DNA of 64,000 nt from an uncultured Clostridia bacterium (GCA_946187935.1 CAMHSJ010000008.1:1-64000); one strand, 5' to 3'. Positions 41,452-49,935 are shown, counted from the stretch's first letter. Numbers and translations are program-made. Notes: generated by a model not told the origin, from the sequence alone.

Positions 41452-42069
41452 CTATTTTTCCTTCGATTCACCATTATCATAATCGATTACAAATACTTTG
41501 AAACCCTTTTTCGTAGCCTTTTTGACAGTATCATTCGTCCCTTTCGTTCTTGGACTCCTAAAAGCTACTACAACCGGCATCTCAGCTTCTGAAGCGTACT
41601 TAACCATCTCCGAATTGCGTATGGGGCCTGCCGATCTCCCATACTTCTCCCATTGGGCAGGAAAAACCTTGCATGGTAAACCATGGTTACTCGCATATAA
41701 TCCGCCAAGTTGGTCCGCACCTTCACAATGACCGCTTACGATCTCAATCACATCACGCCAAGGAGCAATCTTAGACATAACGTCATTCATCACAGATTCC
41801 AGCCGTGAATAATCATCGAAATGCCTGCCACCACAGATTATTATCCTGGCCTTTCTTTCTCTTTTCTCTCCTTCATATCCGGGATCAAACAAGATTGTTT
41901 TCAGACGAATAAAGAAATGGGCAACATTCCACTCAAGATTGGCATCAAAACATATTTCGAAGTCATCATCCGAGATGTCAAACAGACCATTCATCTTATT
42001 GAAGCTCTTAATATACGACATCAGATAAAGTATCCCATTCAACACCGGTACGACGCGTATAAATCGCAT
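41452..42069 (-). CDS. DUF2493 SLOG-superfamily nucleotide-binding protein
   Basis: A 205-residue protein. Residues about 75-200 are a DUF2493 (YAcAr-type SLOG) domain: ARIIICGGRHFDDYSRLESV, then VSGHCEGADQLGGLYASNHG and VVVAFRSPRTKGTNDTVKKA. SLOG domains bind nucleotides or nucleotide-derived signals, and DUF2493 is frequent in phage and conflict loci. The first ~70 residues are a separate, unrecognised part (the start may be the ATG at 42069 or one at 42021; neither has a strong ribosome-binding site). Its place in the island between phosphatase remnants fits a mobile or defence context; its function here is unknown. Confidence 0.75.
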   Translation of the reverse strand: MRFIRVVPVLNGILYLMSYIKSFNKMNGLFDISDDDFEICFDANLEWNVAHFFIRLKTILFDPGYEGEKRERKARIIICGGRHFDDYSRLESVMNDVMSKIAPWRDVIEIVSGHCEGADQLGGLYASNHGLPCKVFPAQWEKYGRSAGPIRNSEMVKYASEAEMPVVVAFRSPRTKGTNDTVKKATKKGFKVFVIDYDNGESKEK

Positions 42070-42187
42070 GTTCTATATCGTTCTATGGATCCAATCAACC
42101 ACGGATTGCCTGTTCCGGTAGACTACTATTTTTGTTAAATAGCCTACATTTATTACCCCCAAATACAAACACAACCCCGCAAAGCTA

Positions 42188-42223
42188 AAAATCCTATTTG
42201 TGTGCCACGGGTGTATAATCTAA
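42188..42223 (+). pseudogene. Second remnant resembling a tyrosine phosphatase P-loop
   Basis: In one frame the DNA reads K-I-L-F-V-C-H-G-C-I-I-stop, matching the start of LMW phosphatases (KILFVCHGN-type). Similarity again ends at CACGG (42206-42210). No start codon remains upstream in frame. CACGGGTGTATA is shared with the beginning of repeat A (35375-35386). The fumarase -10 box (TATAAT 42214-42219) overlaps it. It is short, so chance is possible. Confidence 0.35.
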
Positions 42224-42253
42224 TAGTTTAAAAACGGGAGCGGAGGACTTTAT

Positions 42254-43156
42254 ATGCCCCAGGATAAAGAAACAGTAGAGAGATTATCGGATCTTATCTC
42301 GTCTTTCATGTGCCATGCTTCAGGCCATCTTCCTGATGACGTGACAAAGCGTTTAAATGAGATGCGGGAAGTCGAGACAGAAGGCTTTGCGCGTCAGATC
42401 TACGATGTAATGGACGAGAACATGAAGCTTGCAGACTCACTTAAGAGACCGTCGTGCCAGGATACGGGCCTGCCCCAGTTTTTCGCGCGTGTAGGCGCGG
42501 GATTTCCTTATCAGAACGATCTCGAAGCATCGCTCGTAGAGGCAGTCAAGAAGGCAACCGTAAGAGCGCCTTTAAGACATAACGCAGTCGAGGTTTTCGA
42601 CGAGTATAATACAGGCAACAACATAGGACACCACATTCCCTGGATCGACTGGGAACTGGTGCCTGACAGTGATGAATTAGAGCTGTATTTCTACATGGCG
42701 GGCGGCGGATGCTCACTGCCCGGAATGGCCAAGGTCTTAATGCCCCTGGAAGGCTACGACGGCATTGCCAAGGCCGTATTTGACCAGATGACAAGCTACG
42801 GCGTAAATGCCTGCCCTCCCTGCCTTGTCGGCATCGGTATCGCAGGTTCTGCCGAAGTCGCAGCCAAGCTTTCCAAGAAGGCGCTTCTTAGGCCTGTCGG
42901 CTCACACAACGAAAACCCCAAGGCAGCGCAGATGGAGACTCTCATTGAAGAAGGTCTCAACTCCATAGGTTTGGGCCCGGGAGGTCTGGGCGGCAAGCTC
43001 TCTTGTATGGGCGTAAACATCGAGCAGGCTTCAAGACATCCCGCAACGCTTGCGATGGGCCTTTCCACGGCATGCTGGGCGCACAGAAGAGCAGGCATCA
43101 GGATAAAGCCGGATTTCAGCTACGACTTCTTCACACACAAGGGGGCCAGCTTATGA
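42254..43156 (+). CDS. Class I fumarate hydratase/L(+)-tartrate dehydratase, alpha subunit
   Basis: A 300-residue alpha subunit of the two-subunit, oxygen-sensitive 4Fe-4S hydro-lyases. Likely cluster ligands are C68 (SCQDTG), C153 (GGGCSLPG) and C187/C190 (ACPPCLVGIGIAG). It would interconvert fumarate and malate, or dehydrate tartrate to oxaloacetate; GGGCSLPGMAKVLMPLEGY leans slightly towards the tartrate-type branch but does not decide it. The 4Fe-4S type suits an anaerobe. It is followed with a 4-bp ATGA overlap by the beta subunit, and GGAGG lies upstream of its ATG. Confidence 0.9.
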   Translation: MPQDKETVERLSDLISSFMCHASGHLPDDVTKRLNEMREVETEGFARQIYDVMDENMKLADSLKRPSCQDTGLPQFFARVGAGFPYQNDLEASLVEAVKKATVRAPLRHNAVEVFDEYNTGNNIGHHIPWIDWELVPDSDELELYFYMAGGGCSLPGMAKVLMPLEGYDGIAKAVFDQMTSYGVNACPPCLVGIGIAGSAEVAAKLSKKALLRPVGSHNENPKAAQMETLIEEGLNSIGLGPGGLGGKLSCMGVNIEQASRHPATLAMGLSTACWAHRRAGIRIKPDFSYDFFTHKGASL

Positions 43157-43776
43157 GCACATTTCACTTTACGCTTCCCGTTACTGACGAGGATATAAAG
43201 AAAGTACATATCGGTGACGTCATCTATCTTACCGGTGATGTTACTACAGGAAGAGACGACGTTCATCACAGGGTCGTCGTATCAGGCAAAGAGTCGCCAG
43301 TGGACCTTAAGGGCAAGGCGATCTTCCACGCAGGCCCCATAATGAAGAAGATCTCTTCTGAGGGCGAAGAAGACAAGTACAAGATAATCAGCGTCGGTCC
43401 CACGACTTCAATGCGTATGGAGAAGGCTGAAGCGGAGTTCCTCGCGATTACCGGAGCCAAGGTGATAATCGGCAAAGGCGGCATGGGGCCCAAGACTACT
43501 CAGGGGTGCATAGACAACACCGCGATACACACCATCTTCCCCGGCGGCTGCGCAGTCGTTGCTGCAGAGCAGTGCGAGGATGTTGAAGGAGTTGAGTGGC
43601 TCGACCTCGGTATGCCCGAAGCTATGTGGAAGCTCAAGGTAAAAGAGTTCGGTCCCCTTATCGTATCTATCGATTCATACGGCGGAAACCTCATAGAGGA
43701 CAATAAGATAAGATTTAACGAGCGTAAGGAAAAGGCTCTTGCAGGCCTTAAGGGCAAGCTCGATTACATGTCATGA
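43153..43776 (+). CDS. Class I fumarate hydratase/L(+)-tartrate dehydratase, beta subunit
   Basis: A 207-residue beta subunit; the start ATG at 43153 overlaps the alpha stop (ATGA), and upstream in-frame codons are antisense-like and lie inside alpha. Motifs: YLTGDVTTGRDDVHHRVV, FHAGPIMKK, SVGPTTSMRMEK, IIGKGGMG and a C-terminal GPLIVSIDSYGGNL. It completes the active site with the alpha subunit, the conserved Ser/Thr and Arg contacting the C4 acid. It overlaps the downstream HAD gene by 4 bp, so the three form an operon. Confidence 0.92.
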   Translation: MSTFHFTLPVTDEDIKKVHIGDVIYLTGDVTTGRDDVHHRVVVSGKESPVDLKGKAIFHAGPIMKKISSEGEEDKYKIISVGPTTSMRMEKAEAEFLAITGAKVIIGKGGMGPKTTQGCIDNTAIHTIFPGGCAVVAAEQCEDVEGVEWLDLGMPEAMWKLKVKEFGPLIVSIDSYGGNLIEDNKIRFNERKEKALAGLKGKLDYMS

Positions 43777-44486
43777 AATCCTACGGCGATAAGTTCCCTT
43801 CATTGACATATCTTAAAGCTTTAGGCATTAAAGTCCTGATCTTCGATCTGGACGGTACTCTTCTTGATTCCATGAACATCTGGAACAAGGTCGACATAGA
43901 TTTCCTGGGAAGATTCGGATACGAAGTTGACGCCGAATACACGAATGTCGTAAAGCGCGTATCAATTGACGATGCGGCTTTATATACCAAACAGAGATAT
44001 AACCTGCCTCTTTCAACGGATGAGATAAAGAAGTCCTGGAACGATGCTGTGGAGGTATTCTACCGGGATGAAGTCGCTCTTAAACCCGGCGCATCAGAAT
44101 ACATAAACAAAGCCTTTAACGAAGGCTTTACCCTGGCAGTTGCGACTGCGCTTACGAGATTCAATGCGGTTAACAGCTTAAGGCACACAGGCATCCTTGA
44201 TAAGTTCAGCTGCGTTATCACCCTGGAAGACATGCATTCTAAGGTAGATAAATCTTCACCTGATATCTTTAATAAAGCTTTGGACTATATAAACGCAAGT
44301 GCGCCCGGCTCCTCTTACCTCCCCTCTTCGTGTCTGGTGTTCGAAGATGTATATGAGGCGGCGTTGGGAGCCGGACGCGGCGGGTTTAAGACTTGCGCAG
44401 TGTTTGATCCTATCGGCAGCGGGGAGAGTTGGACCGCTTTTTGCAATGGCTGCAATTATGCCGTTAAGGATTGGCAGGACCTTTAA
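43773..44486 (+). CDS. HAD-superfamily phosphatase (phosphoglycolate-phosphatase-like)
   Basis: A 237-residue HAD hydrolase. Motif I is FDLDGTLLDS (nucleophile Asp in DLDGT, about residue 25), with a helical cap domain (about 35-105), motif II T in VATALT, motif III K in KSSPDIF and motif IV in VFEDVYEA. These enzymes hydrolyse phosphate esters of small metabolites, in many cases sugar phosphates. Coupling by ATGA to the fumarase/tartrate dehydratase beta subunit suggests removal of a dead-end phosphorylated by-product or a shared C4-acid pathway (inference). It converges on the DUF4349 gene with a 4-bp overlap of stops. Confidence 0.9.
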   Translation: MKSYGDKFPSLTYLKALGIKVLIFDLDGTLLDSMNIWNKVDIDFLGRFGYEVDAEYTNVVKRVSIDDAALYTKQRYNLPLSTDEIKKSWNDAVEVFYRDEVALKPGASEYINKAFNEGFTLAVATALTRFNAVNSLRHTGILDKFSCVITLEDMHSKVDKSSPDIFNKALDYINASAPGSSYLPSSCLVFEDVYEAALGAGRGGFKTCAVFDPIGSGESWTAFCNGCNYAVKDWQDL

Positions 44487-45559
44487 TCCTTCTTCATATC
44501 CTCAGCCTTCTTTTCTTCACCGGCCTTGCCTTCGTCTACTGTCTGCGCAGCTTTGATCTTTGCTCTTGTCTTCTTTGCTTTCTTGACGTTAACGACAACT
44601 ACTATTACAACGATGATCGCGATCACCAGGAAGAAGCAGATTACGGGGAATGCTCCTACTATGCCGATAACAGCTTCTTCGAAGAATGTCTTTGTGTCTT
44701 CGATCGCACCGTCAAATGCATCCTTGATCCTCTCGGTGAACGTTACGACATGTGCTTCCTTGATCTCTGTCTCTTCAATGACTTCCTCAACATTGAGTGT
44801 GAGGGTTGCATATGTTACCTGGTTCTCGAGCATGCGCAGGGATGATTCGTAGTACTCGATCTCATATCTTACGTTTGTGAGTTCGTTCTGCAGTAAGATG
44901 ATGGTATCAAGATCCTCGGCTTCGTCTAACATCTCAAGGAGCTGTTCCTGCTCGATCCTGTAGGCCTCGAGCTTGGACTTTGTATCTACGTAGTTAAGTG
45001 TTACATCGTCACTTGTCTCTGATCTTGAGACGATGTTGCCCTGGCCTCCGAGCTCATTTATAAGTGTATCGAGCTGGTCTTCAGGAACCCTGATGACAAA
45101 ATATGCAGTCCTGAGGTCTCTGTCATTGCCTGTGCCGCCCTGCTGTGAGGTCTCGATGTATCCTCCAAGCTCCTTGGCACGTGCAGTAACATTGTTACAA
45201 AGGTCCTGATAGTTAAGTGTTTCAACTGAAATGCTTACTCTTCTGATCAGGAGACGTCCTGTCTCGGGATTGAGCTCAGTCCTGGAATCATCACCGTTGT
45301 AGCCGGGTTCGGGTGACTTAATGTCCTCGCCTTCGTAATAATCCACATCTGCCATTGCATTGGATGTGCTCATGGCCAGACCTGCCCTTTCATCGTAATC
45401 GTACTCGGCAGCTGTGGTCTCATAAGTGTAGGCTTCAGCTGTATTGCGCTCAGACCTGACGCCGGTGTCACTTGCTGCCTTGCTGCATCCTGCGACCATA
45501 AGTGCTACAGCCATGAATGCTGCTGTGAGAGCTATCGTCTTTTTCTTATTAAGCTTCAT
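44483..45559 (-). CDS. DUF4349 lipoprotein
   Basis: I start it at the ATG at 45559 (MKLNKKKTIALTAAFMAVAL), with AAGGAGG upstream, giving 358 residues. A lipobox VAGC (Cys24) follows. The DUF4349 domain (about 90-300) has RRVSISVETLNYQDL, GGYIETSQ and FVIRVPEDQLDTLINEL, with a long coiled-coil segment (EAYRIEQEQLLEMLDEAEDL). A TM helix lies at about 300-325, with a basic C-terminal tail. Members are membrane-anchored on both ends and of unknown function. It converges with the HAD gene and is divergent from the CFI-box gene, with overlapping promoters in the ~130-bp gap. Confidence 0.85.
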   Translation of the reverse strand: MKLNKKKTIALTAAFMAVALMVAGCSKAASDTGVRSERNTAEAYTYETTAAEYDYDERAGLAMSTSNAMADVDYYEGEDIKSPEPGYNGDDSRTELNPETGRLLIRRVSISVETLNYQDLCNNVTARAKELGGYIETSQQGGTGNDRDLRTAYFVIRVPEDQLDTLINELGGQGNIVSRSETSDDVTLNYVDTKSKLEAYRIEQEQLLEMLDEAEDLDTIILLQNELTNVRYEIEYYESSLRMLENQVTYATLTLNVEEVIEETEIKEAHVVTFTERIKDAFDGAIEDTKTFFEEAVIGIVGAFPVICFFLVIAIIVVIVVVVNVKKAKKTRAKIKAAQTVDEGKAGEEKKAEDMKKD

Positions 45560-45693
45560 ATTAGTGTCCTCCTTAATGGGCCTTGTACCATTAATACAGA
45601 CCGGCAAAAAGAAATGTTGCACCATGATCAGGATTTTTCAAAAATCTTCAAACCTCATATAATAAGAGCAATATCACTGTGGGAGGCGGGAAT

Positions 45694-46020
45694 ATGAATG
45701 GCGGTTTTGAAAACGAGACAAGAGAGCTTGAAGATTATGAAGAGTCAATATCTGAAGGCCATGAGAAAGAAGGCTGCTACATAGCCACCGCGGTCTACGG
45801 GTCTTACGACTGCCCCAGCGTGTGGGTCTTAAGACATTTCAGGGATGAATATCTTAAGATGTCTCTTCCTGGCAGAGCTTTTATCAAGACATATTATCTT
45901 ATTAGCCCTAAGCTCGTCAGGCTGTTTGGCAAGACCAGATGGTTTAATTCCGTCTTCCGCCATATCCTTGATCCCTTCGTTTTAAGGCTCAAAAAGGCCG
46001 GTTACAAAGAATCTGCTTAA
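45694..46020 (+). CDS. CFI-box-CTERM domain protein
   Basis: A 108-residue protein (ATG 45694; GGAGGCGGG just upstream; an in-frame GTG lies at 45679). The C-terminal domain, beginning CYIATAVYGSYDCPSVWVLR, is the CFI-box-CTERM signature, followed by FRDEYLKMSLPGRAFIKTYY and a terminal GY. The conserved Cys, Tyr and Trp suggest a structural or membrane-associated motif; the role is not known. The ~35 N-terminal residues are acidic. A promoter with -35 TTTTCA (45635-45640), 17-bp spacer and -10 TATAAT (45658-45663) is visible. Confidence 0.85.
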   Translation: MNGGFENETRELEDYEESISEGHEKEGCYIATAVYGSYDCPSVWVLRHFRDEYLKMSLPGRAFIKTYYLISPKLVRLFGKTRWFNSVFRHILDPFVLRLKKAGYKESA

Positions 46021-46214
46021 TGCTGATGATGAAACAGTGACAATTTTGGATCAGTTTTATCACTATTTCATACACTCAGCGGTCTTAATGACAATCCAGT
46101 GTACTTTTTGGGCTGATCTTGTCATTGATTCATCATTAGGGAAAGACTGACCCCGCACCATAACTTTTGTTTTGCAGCATGACATAATAATAGCGGCACA
46201 GCCTGCTTAATGGG

Positions 46215-46462
46215 CGGTTGCCTTCCGAGTACTTTACATCTTGGGATTATTCCTGAGAGAGTCTAGGAAAGGAGGGCTGTTTAAGTGACAGACTATGAGA
46301 TCTTATCTCTGGTAATAGCCGTGATCAGTCTGCTGATCGGTGCCTTTGCCCTGTTGCTGAAACTATTTGCATATCTGGATTCCAGATACAAGCGCAAATG
46401 AAAACCTCACCCAAGACTGACACTCCGTAGGTGAGGTAACATATCTTACTCGGAAGCAACCG
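46215..46462. repeat. Long-range inverted repeat around the holin-like toxin gene
   Basis: CGGTTGCCTTCCGAGTA (46215-46231) in the toxin leader is repeated in inverted form at 46447-46462 with one base missing. A toxin mRNA reaching past 46462 could pair its 5' leader with its 3' end. The antisense RNA starting near 46484 carries the same sense sequence as the leader. Confidence 0.65.
46285..46401 (+). CDS. Holin-like small membrane peptide (probable type I toxin, TxpA/BsrG-like)
   Basis: A 38-codon gene starting with GTG at 46285 behind AGGAGGG (8-base spacing): MTDYEILSLVIAVISLLIGA, then FALLLKLFAYLDSRYKRK. A short polar N-terminus, one TM helix and a basic tail, with the M-T-x-Y-E-x-L-S-L start, match the putative holin-like toxin family of Firmicutes, which depolarise membranes when overproduced and are held back by an antisense RNA. 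The surrounding non-coding sequence (leader repeat, convergent promoter, terminator) supports this. It is too short for ordinary gene calling. Confidence 0.75.
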   Translation: MTDYEILSLVIAVISLLIGAFALLLKLFAYLDSRYKRK

Positions 46463-46484
46463 TCTCTGCAGACTGTGCTTTCTT
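46404..46484 (-). ncRNA. Candidate antisense antitoxin RNA to the holin-like toxin
   Basis: A minus-strand promoter (-35 TTTACC 46514-46519, 17-bp spacer, -10 TAGAAT 46491-46496) predicts a start near 46484. The transcript would end at the hairpin ACCTCACC (46404-46411) / GGTGAGGT (46430-46437), followed on this strand by TTTTC, giving about 80 nt. It overlaps the 3' region of the toxin transcript, as in txpA/RatA-type pairs. Confidence 0.6.
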
Positions 46485-46490
46485 GTAGTT

Positions 46491-46519
46491 ATTCTATCAC
46501 CATAATTATCCCCGGTAAA
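46491..46519 (-). promoter_or_regulatory. Promoter of the antisense RNA
   Basis: -35 TTTACC (46514-46519), spacer 17 bp (46497-46513), -10 TAGAAT (46491-46496), directed against the toxin gene. No open frame follows. Confidence 0.55.
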
Positions 46520-46537
46520 TAATCATTATCCAAAACA

Positions 46538-46566
46538 ATGGGCTGCAACGTTATGTCACAGCCCAT
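46538..46566 (-). terminator. Terminator of the pot operon
   Basis: Stem ATGGGCTG (46538-46545) / CAGCCCAT (46559-46566); on the minus strand it is followed by TGTTTTGG. It lies 24 bp past the potD stop. Confidence 0.7.
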
Positions 46567-46589
46567 CAGTAATGGCATTGTTATCCGGT

Positions 46590-47702
46590 TTAAGCGCTTG
46601 CCTTTACCGTGTTCCAGATCTCAGTGTATCTCTCTTCGAGTTCGTCTGAAGTGTAGTAGACTTCGAGCGTTGAGAAGATCTCAGCTGTGGGATAGTAGTA
46701 GAGGTTGCCTGATACTTCGGGATCGAGCATGTCCTTGGCAGCTGTGTTAGGTGTTGAGTAACCGACGTACTCGCAGTTCTCAAGAGCGATCTCGGGGTCG
46801 TACATGAAGTTGATGAAGTCCATTGCGCCTTCGTAGTTCTGGCAGTTTGTGGGCACGCACATCATGTCTACGGACCAGTTGGAGCCTTCAGGGAGAACGA
46901 ATCTCAAGTCGATGTCGGTATTGCCGAGTTCCTCGATCCTGTCGAGCATTACGATGTGGTCGCCTGACCATGCGATGGATGCGGTAAGCTCGCCTGCTGC
47001 GATCTTGTCCTTGAGGTTGTCTACGCCGTAAGCGGGACGCAGGTTAGCCTTCTGCCGGATAAGGAGGTCAAGAGCTTCATTAAGCTGTGCCTCGTCAACG
47101 GAGTTGATGGAATAACCAAGATAGTTAAGAGCCGTGCCGATAGATTCTCTCATGGAATCGTACATTCCGATCTCATCTGCATTTGCCTGATCGAAAAGAA
47201 CATTCCAGATGACCGCAGGATCTGTGGTCCCTTCGGGAAGCGTGATCTTGTTGGCATCGTAAACGAGGCCTACCGTGCAGTAGAGATAAGGAACTGCATA
47301 GTTTAAGACTGAGTCTGAGATCTCCTTGTCGTCAGAATATGTGAAGTCCCTGAACATGGGATCCATATACTTTTCGACATTGGGGAGCTTGGACCAGTCG
47401 ACTTCCTGGATCCAGTCCTCTTCGATGAGACGGCATACCATGTACTCGGAGGGGATGATGACGTCGTATCCGTTCTCGAGGTTAGGATACATCGTCTCGT
47501 TTGTCTCGAAAGTACGGTAAACGACATCGTACTGAGGGAACTGTGCCTCGAACTTGGAGATGGTGTCTTCTGCTATATACTCACCCCAGTTGTAGATAAC
47601 GAGCTTCTGCTTATTTGAGCAGCCGCAGCCGAATACCATGATGGAAGATGCCATGGCGATGGCCGTGACCGCAGAAACGATCCTTCTTACGCTTTTGTTC
47701 AT
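46590..47702 (-). CDS. potD: Spermidine/putrescine-binding lipoprotein PotD
   Basis: A 370-residue substrate-binding protein. An N-terminal signal with a lipobox (VFGCGC, Cys26/28) is followed by the PotD opening LVIYNWGEYIAEDTISKFEA, then YDVIIPSEYMVCRL, and a later IAWSGDHIVML and FINFMYDPEIALENCEYVGY. It captures polyamines outside the membrane and delivers them to PotBC. The start overlaps the potC stop by 4 bp; it is the last gene of the operon, before a terminator. Confidence 0.94.
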   Translation of the reverse strand: MNKSVRRIVSAVTAIAMASSIMVFGCGCSNKQKLVIYNWGEYIAEDTISKFEAQFPQYDVVYRTFETNETMYPNLENGYDVIIPSEYMVCRLIEEDWIQEVDWSKLPNVEKYMDPMFRDFTYSDDKEISDSVLNYAVPYLYCTVGLVYDANKITLPEGTTDPAVIWNVLFDQANADEIGMYDSMRESIGTALNYLGYSINSVDEAQLNEALDLLIRQKANLRPAYGVDNLKDKIAAGELTASIAWSGDHIVMLDRIEELGNTDIDLRFVLPEGSNWSVDMMCVPTNCQNYEGAMDFINFMYDPEIALENCEYVGYSTPNTAAKDMLDPEVSGNLYYYPTAEIFSTLEVYYTSDELEERYTEIWNTVKASA

Positions 47703-48502
47703 AACTTTGCTCCTTTATTCTTTCGCTTAATTGAAGACAGATTTGATAATACCATGAGCACTAGCACCGCTGCAAAGATAAGTGTGGTCAAAGCATTCAT
47801 CTTCGGGTTGACGCCGAGCTTGGCCATTGAATATATCATCATCGGCAGCGTCTGTATAGAGCTGTCGACGTTGAAGTTGCTGATGAGGTAGTCATCTATC
47901 GAGAGTGTGAACGTCAGGAGCAGCGAGGATAAGATGCCCGGCATTATCTCGGGGATTATGACGAGCCTCAATGTCTGCATCCTTGTAGCTCCAAGGTCCA
48001 TGGCGGCCTCTGCAAGGCTCCTGTCGAGCTGTTTGATCTTGGGACTGATGGACAGGATGGCGAACGGAACACAGAGCGCTATGTGCGCCATTATCAGAGT
48101 GAACTCACCTTTCCTGACACCTAAGAAAGCGAACAGGAGCATGAACGAGATGCCCGTTACGAGATCAGGCATTACGTTAGGTATGTAAGTAAGGTTCATT
48201 ACTATGCTCGCAAGCTTCTTGTTAAGGTATGCGATACCCAAAGATGCTAACACGGCGAATGCCGTTGACGCTACAGAAGCGATCGCTGCAACCTTCAGCG
48301 TCATGAGAAGTGAGTCTAGTATTCCCGAACCGTCGGAACCCTGGAACAGGCTCTTATAGTTATCGAGAGTAAATCCGCCCCAGATAAATGACTTCGGGAG
48401 ATTGTTGAACGAATAGATGATGAGCACCGCGATAGGAAGGTATATGAATACCAGTACGAGGAACAGATAGAAGTTCGGGATAAAGCGCTTGATGTATCTC
48501 AT
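47699..48502 (-). CDS. potC: Spermidine/putrescine ABC transporter permease PotC
   Basis: A 267-residue permease with six TM helices. The EAA loop, AEAAMDLGATRMQTLRLVIIPEIMPGI (about residues 165-190), contacts the PotA ATPase. Length and the start region FYLFLVLVFIYLPIAVLIIYSFN are typical of PotC. Overlaps of 4 bp with both potB and potD indicate coupled translation. Confidence 0.95.
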   Translation of the reverse strand: MRYIKRFIPNFYLFLVLVFIYLPIAVLIIYSFNNLPKSFIWGGFTLDNYKSLFQGSDGSGILDSLLMTLKVAAIASVASTAFAVLASLGIAYLNKKLASIVMNLTYIPNVMPDLVTGISFMLLFAFLGVRKGEFTLIMAHIALCVPFAILSISPKIKQLDRSLAEAAMDLGATRMQTLRLVIIPEIMPGILSSLLLTFTLSIDDYLISNFNVDSSIQTLPMMIYSMAKLGVNPKMNALTTLIFAAVLVLMVLSNLSSIKRKNKGAKL

Positions 48503-49935
48503 ATGACCATACCCCCGCTTCCGGCCTCTTTATCCTGACCGCGCAGTATGCCCATGGTGATGAGCACGAATATCAGCAGAAGCAGTGACAGAACGTTGCC
48601 AGCCTGGTTGTATGTGCTGCTCTCGTTAAGTATGAAGTTCTGGACGGTATTGCCGATCGTTGTCTTGTAACCCTCGGACAGGATGTCGGGGATCATGTAG
48701 AAAGTAAGTGCCGGCATGAATACCATCTGTATGCCCGAGATAACGCCCGGCAGTGACAGCGGGAAGATGACCTTGGTGAATGTCTGGAAACGGTTTGCGC
48801 CCAGGTCTAATGCTGCCTCGCTGAGGCTTATGTCGAGCTTGATGAGCACTGAATAGATAGGCAGGATCATGAACGGCAGGAAGTCATTTGTCATGACGAG
48901 CTTGGTTACGATGTCTGCTAAGATCTCATTCTTGAGGAACAGGATAGGATCATCCAGAAGCCCCCAGTTCATGAGCAGTGTGTTGAACACGCCCTTTTCG
49001 GTGAAGATCGCCCTCCACGCATAAGTCCTGAGCATCGTGTTCATCCACATTGGAAGGACGAAGAGCATGAGAAGCCTCGTGCCGCTCTTGCGCATGCGCT
49101 TGGCCGAAGACGCGAGAATGTATGCGACGGGATATCCGATAAGAAGACACCCTATCGTTGTCCAGACCGCGTAATCAAGGCTCCTTAAGAAGATCGACAG
49201 GTATTCCTGGATCGTGACCTGGAACCCGTAAAATGAAGTGGTTACGACCTTGTTCTCGAAAAGCACCTCAAAGCCCGCCGTGGTGAATTCATATCCGCCG
49301 CCTGCAGCCTTCTTGAAGAAAGCCCTGAAGAAGATCAGTACCAGAGGAAGGATCGTGAACAGGACGATCCAGACGATATAAGGATAGGAGAAGATCTTGT
49401 AGTTCATCTTAAGGCCGATCGCCCCATACAGGCAGAAACATGCGCCTATGAACATCACGATGACCAGGATGTTTCCCGCAATGGTCTGCAGGACATAGAG
49501 CCTCTGAGGCGTTAGGTTGTTCTCCTCTATCATCTCCTGGCTGATCATCTTGGAGACTGTAAGCACATGGATTACGATCCTTAAGATGAATAAGACAAGG
49601 ACGGCGATGCATCCGATCCTTCTCATTATCTTGCGGTCAGAATAGAGAGGATAGCTTACCGCCAGTGTCAGCGCGGCAACGGCGATGACTATCGTGATTA
49701 TGAACACCCATACGGCAAAGGACTGAAAGTTCAGATCGACCGCGCCATCCCTGATCCTCGTATAGATCCTGGGGCTTATGAGCATGGTCAGGAGCGAATA
49801 GCACCTGTTGGGAACATACTGCACATATACTTCAAACATCGGGATGAAGATGGATGCGAAAGAATACAGAGCGGTGATGATCATCACCATCGCAAAGGGG
49901 GGCATCATCTTGTATCTAGCCTTAAGCTCGGCCAT
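48499..49935 (-). CDS. potB: Spermidine/putrescine ABC transporter permease PotB with an N-terminal extension
   Basis: A 478-residue permease. The C-terminal ~290 residues are a normal PotB: IVLFTILPLVLIFFRAFFKK, six TM helices and the EAA loop SEAALDLGANRFQTFTKVIFPLSLPG. The first ~190 residues are additional and contain about four TM segments (residues 12-34, 70-90, 105-125, 150-175), absent from the common ~280-residue PotB. This extension is the unusual point, perhaps a fused membrane module in this lineage. The start shares one base with the potA stop (TAATG). Confidence 0.9.
   Translation of the reverse strand: MAELKARYKMMPPFAMVMIITALYSFASIFIPMFEVYVQYVPNRCYSLLTMLISPRIYTRIRDGAVDLNFQSFAVWVFIITIVIAVAALTLAVSYPLYSDRKIMRRIGCIAVLVLFILRIVIHVLTVSKMISQEMIEENNLTPQRLYVLQTIAGNILVIVMFIGACFCLYGAIGLKMNYKIFSYPYIVWIVLFTILPLVLIFFRAFFKKAAGGGYEFTTAGFEVLFENKVVTTSFYGFQVTIQEYLSIFLRSLDYAVWTTIGCLLIGYPVAYILASSAKRMRKSGTRLLMLFVLPMWMNTMLRTYAWRAIFTEKGVFNTLLMNWGLLDDPILFLKNEILADIVTKLVMTNDFLPFMILPIYSVLIKLDISLSEAALDLGANRFQTFTKVIFPLSLPGVISGIQMVFMPALTFYMIPDILSEGYKTTIGNTVQNFILNESSTYNQAGNVLSLLLLIFVLITMGILRGQDKEAGSGGMVI

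Noticed and set aside
43003..43152. Upstream extension of the fumarase beta subunit
   Set aside because: It lies inside the alpha gene in another frame; the ATGA junction at 43153 is the natural start.
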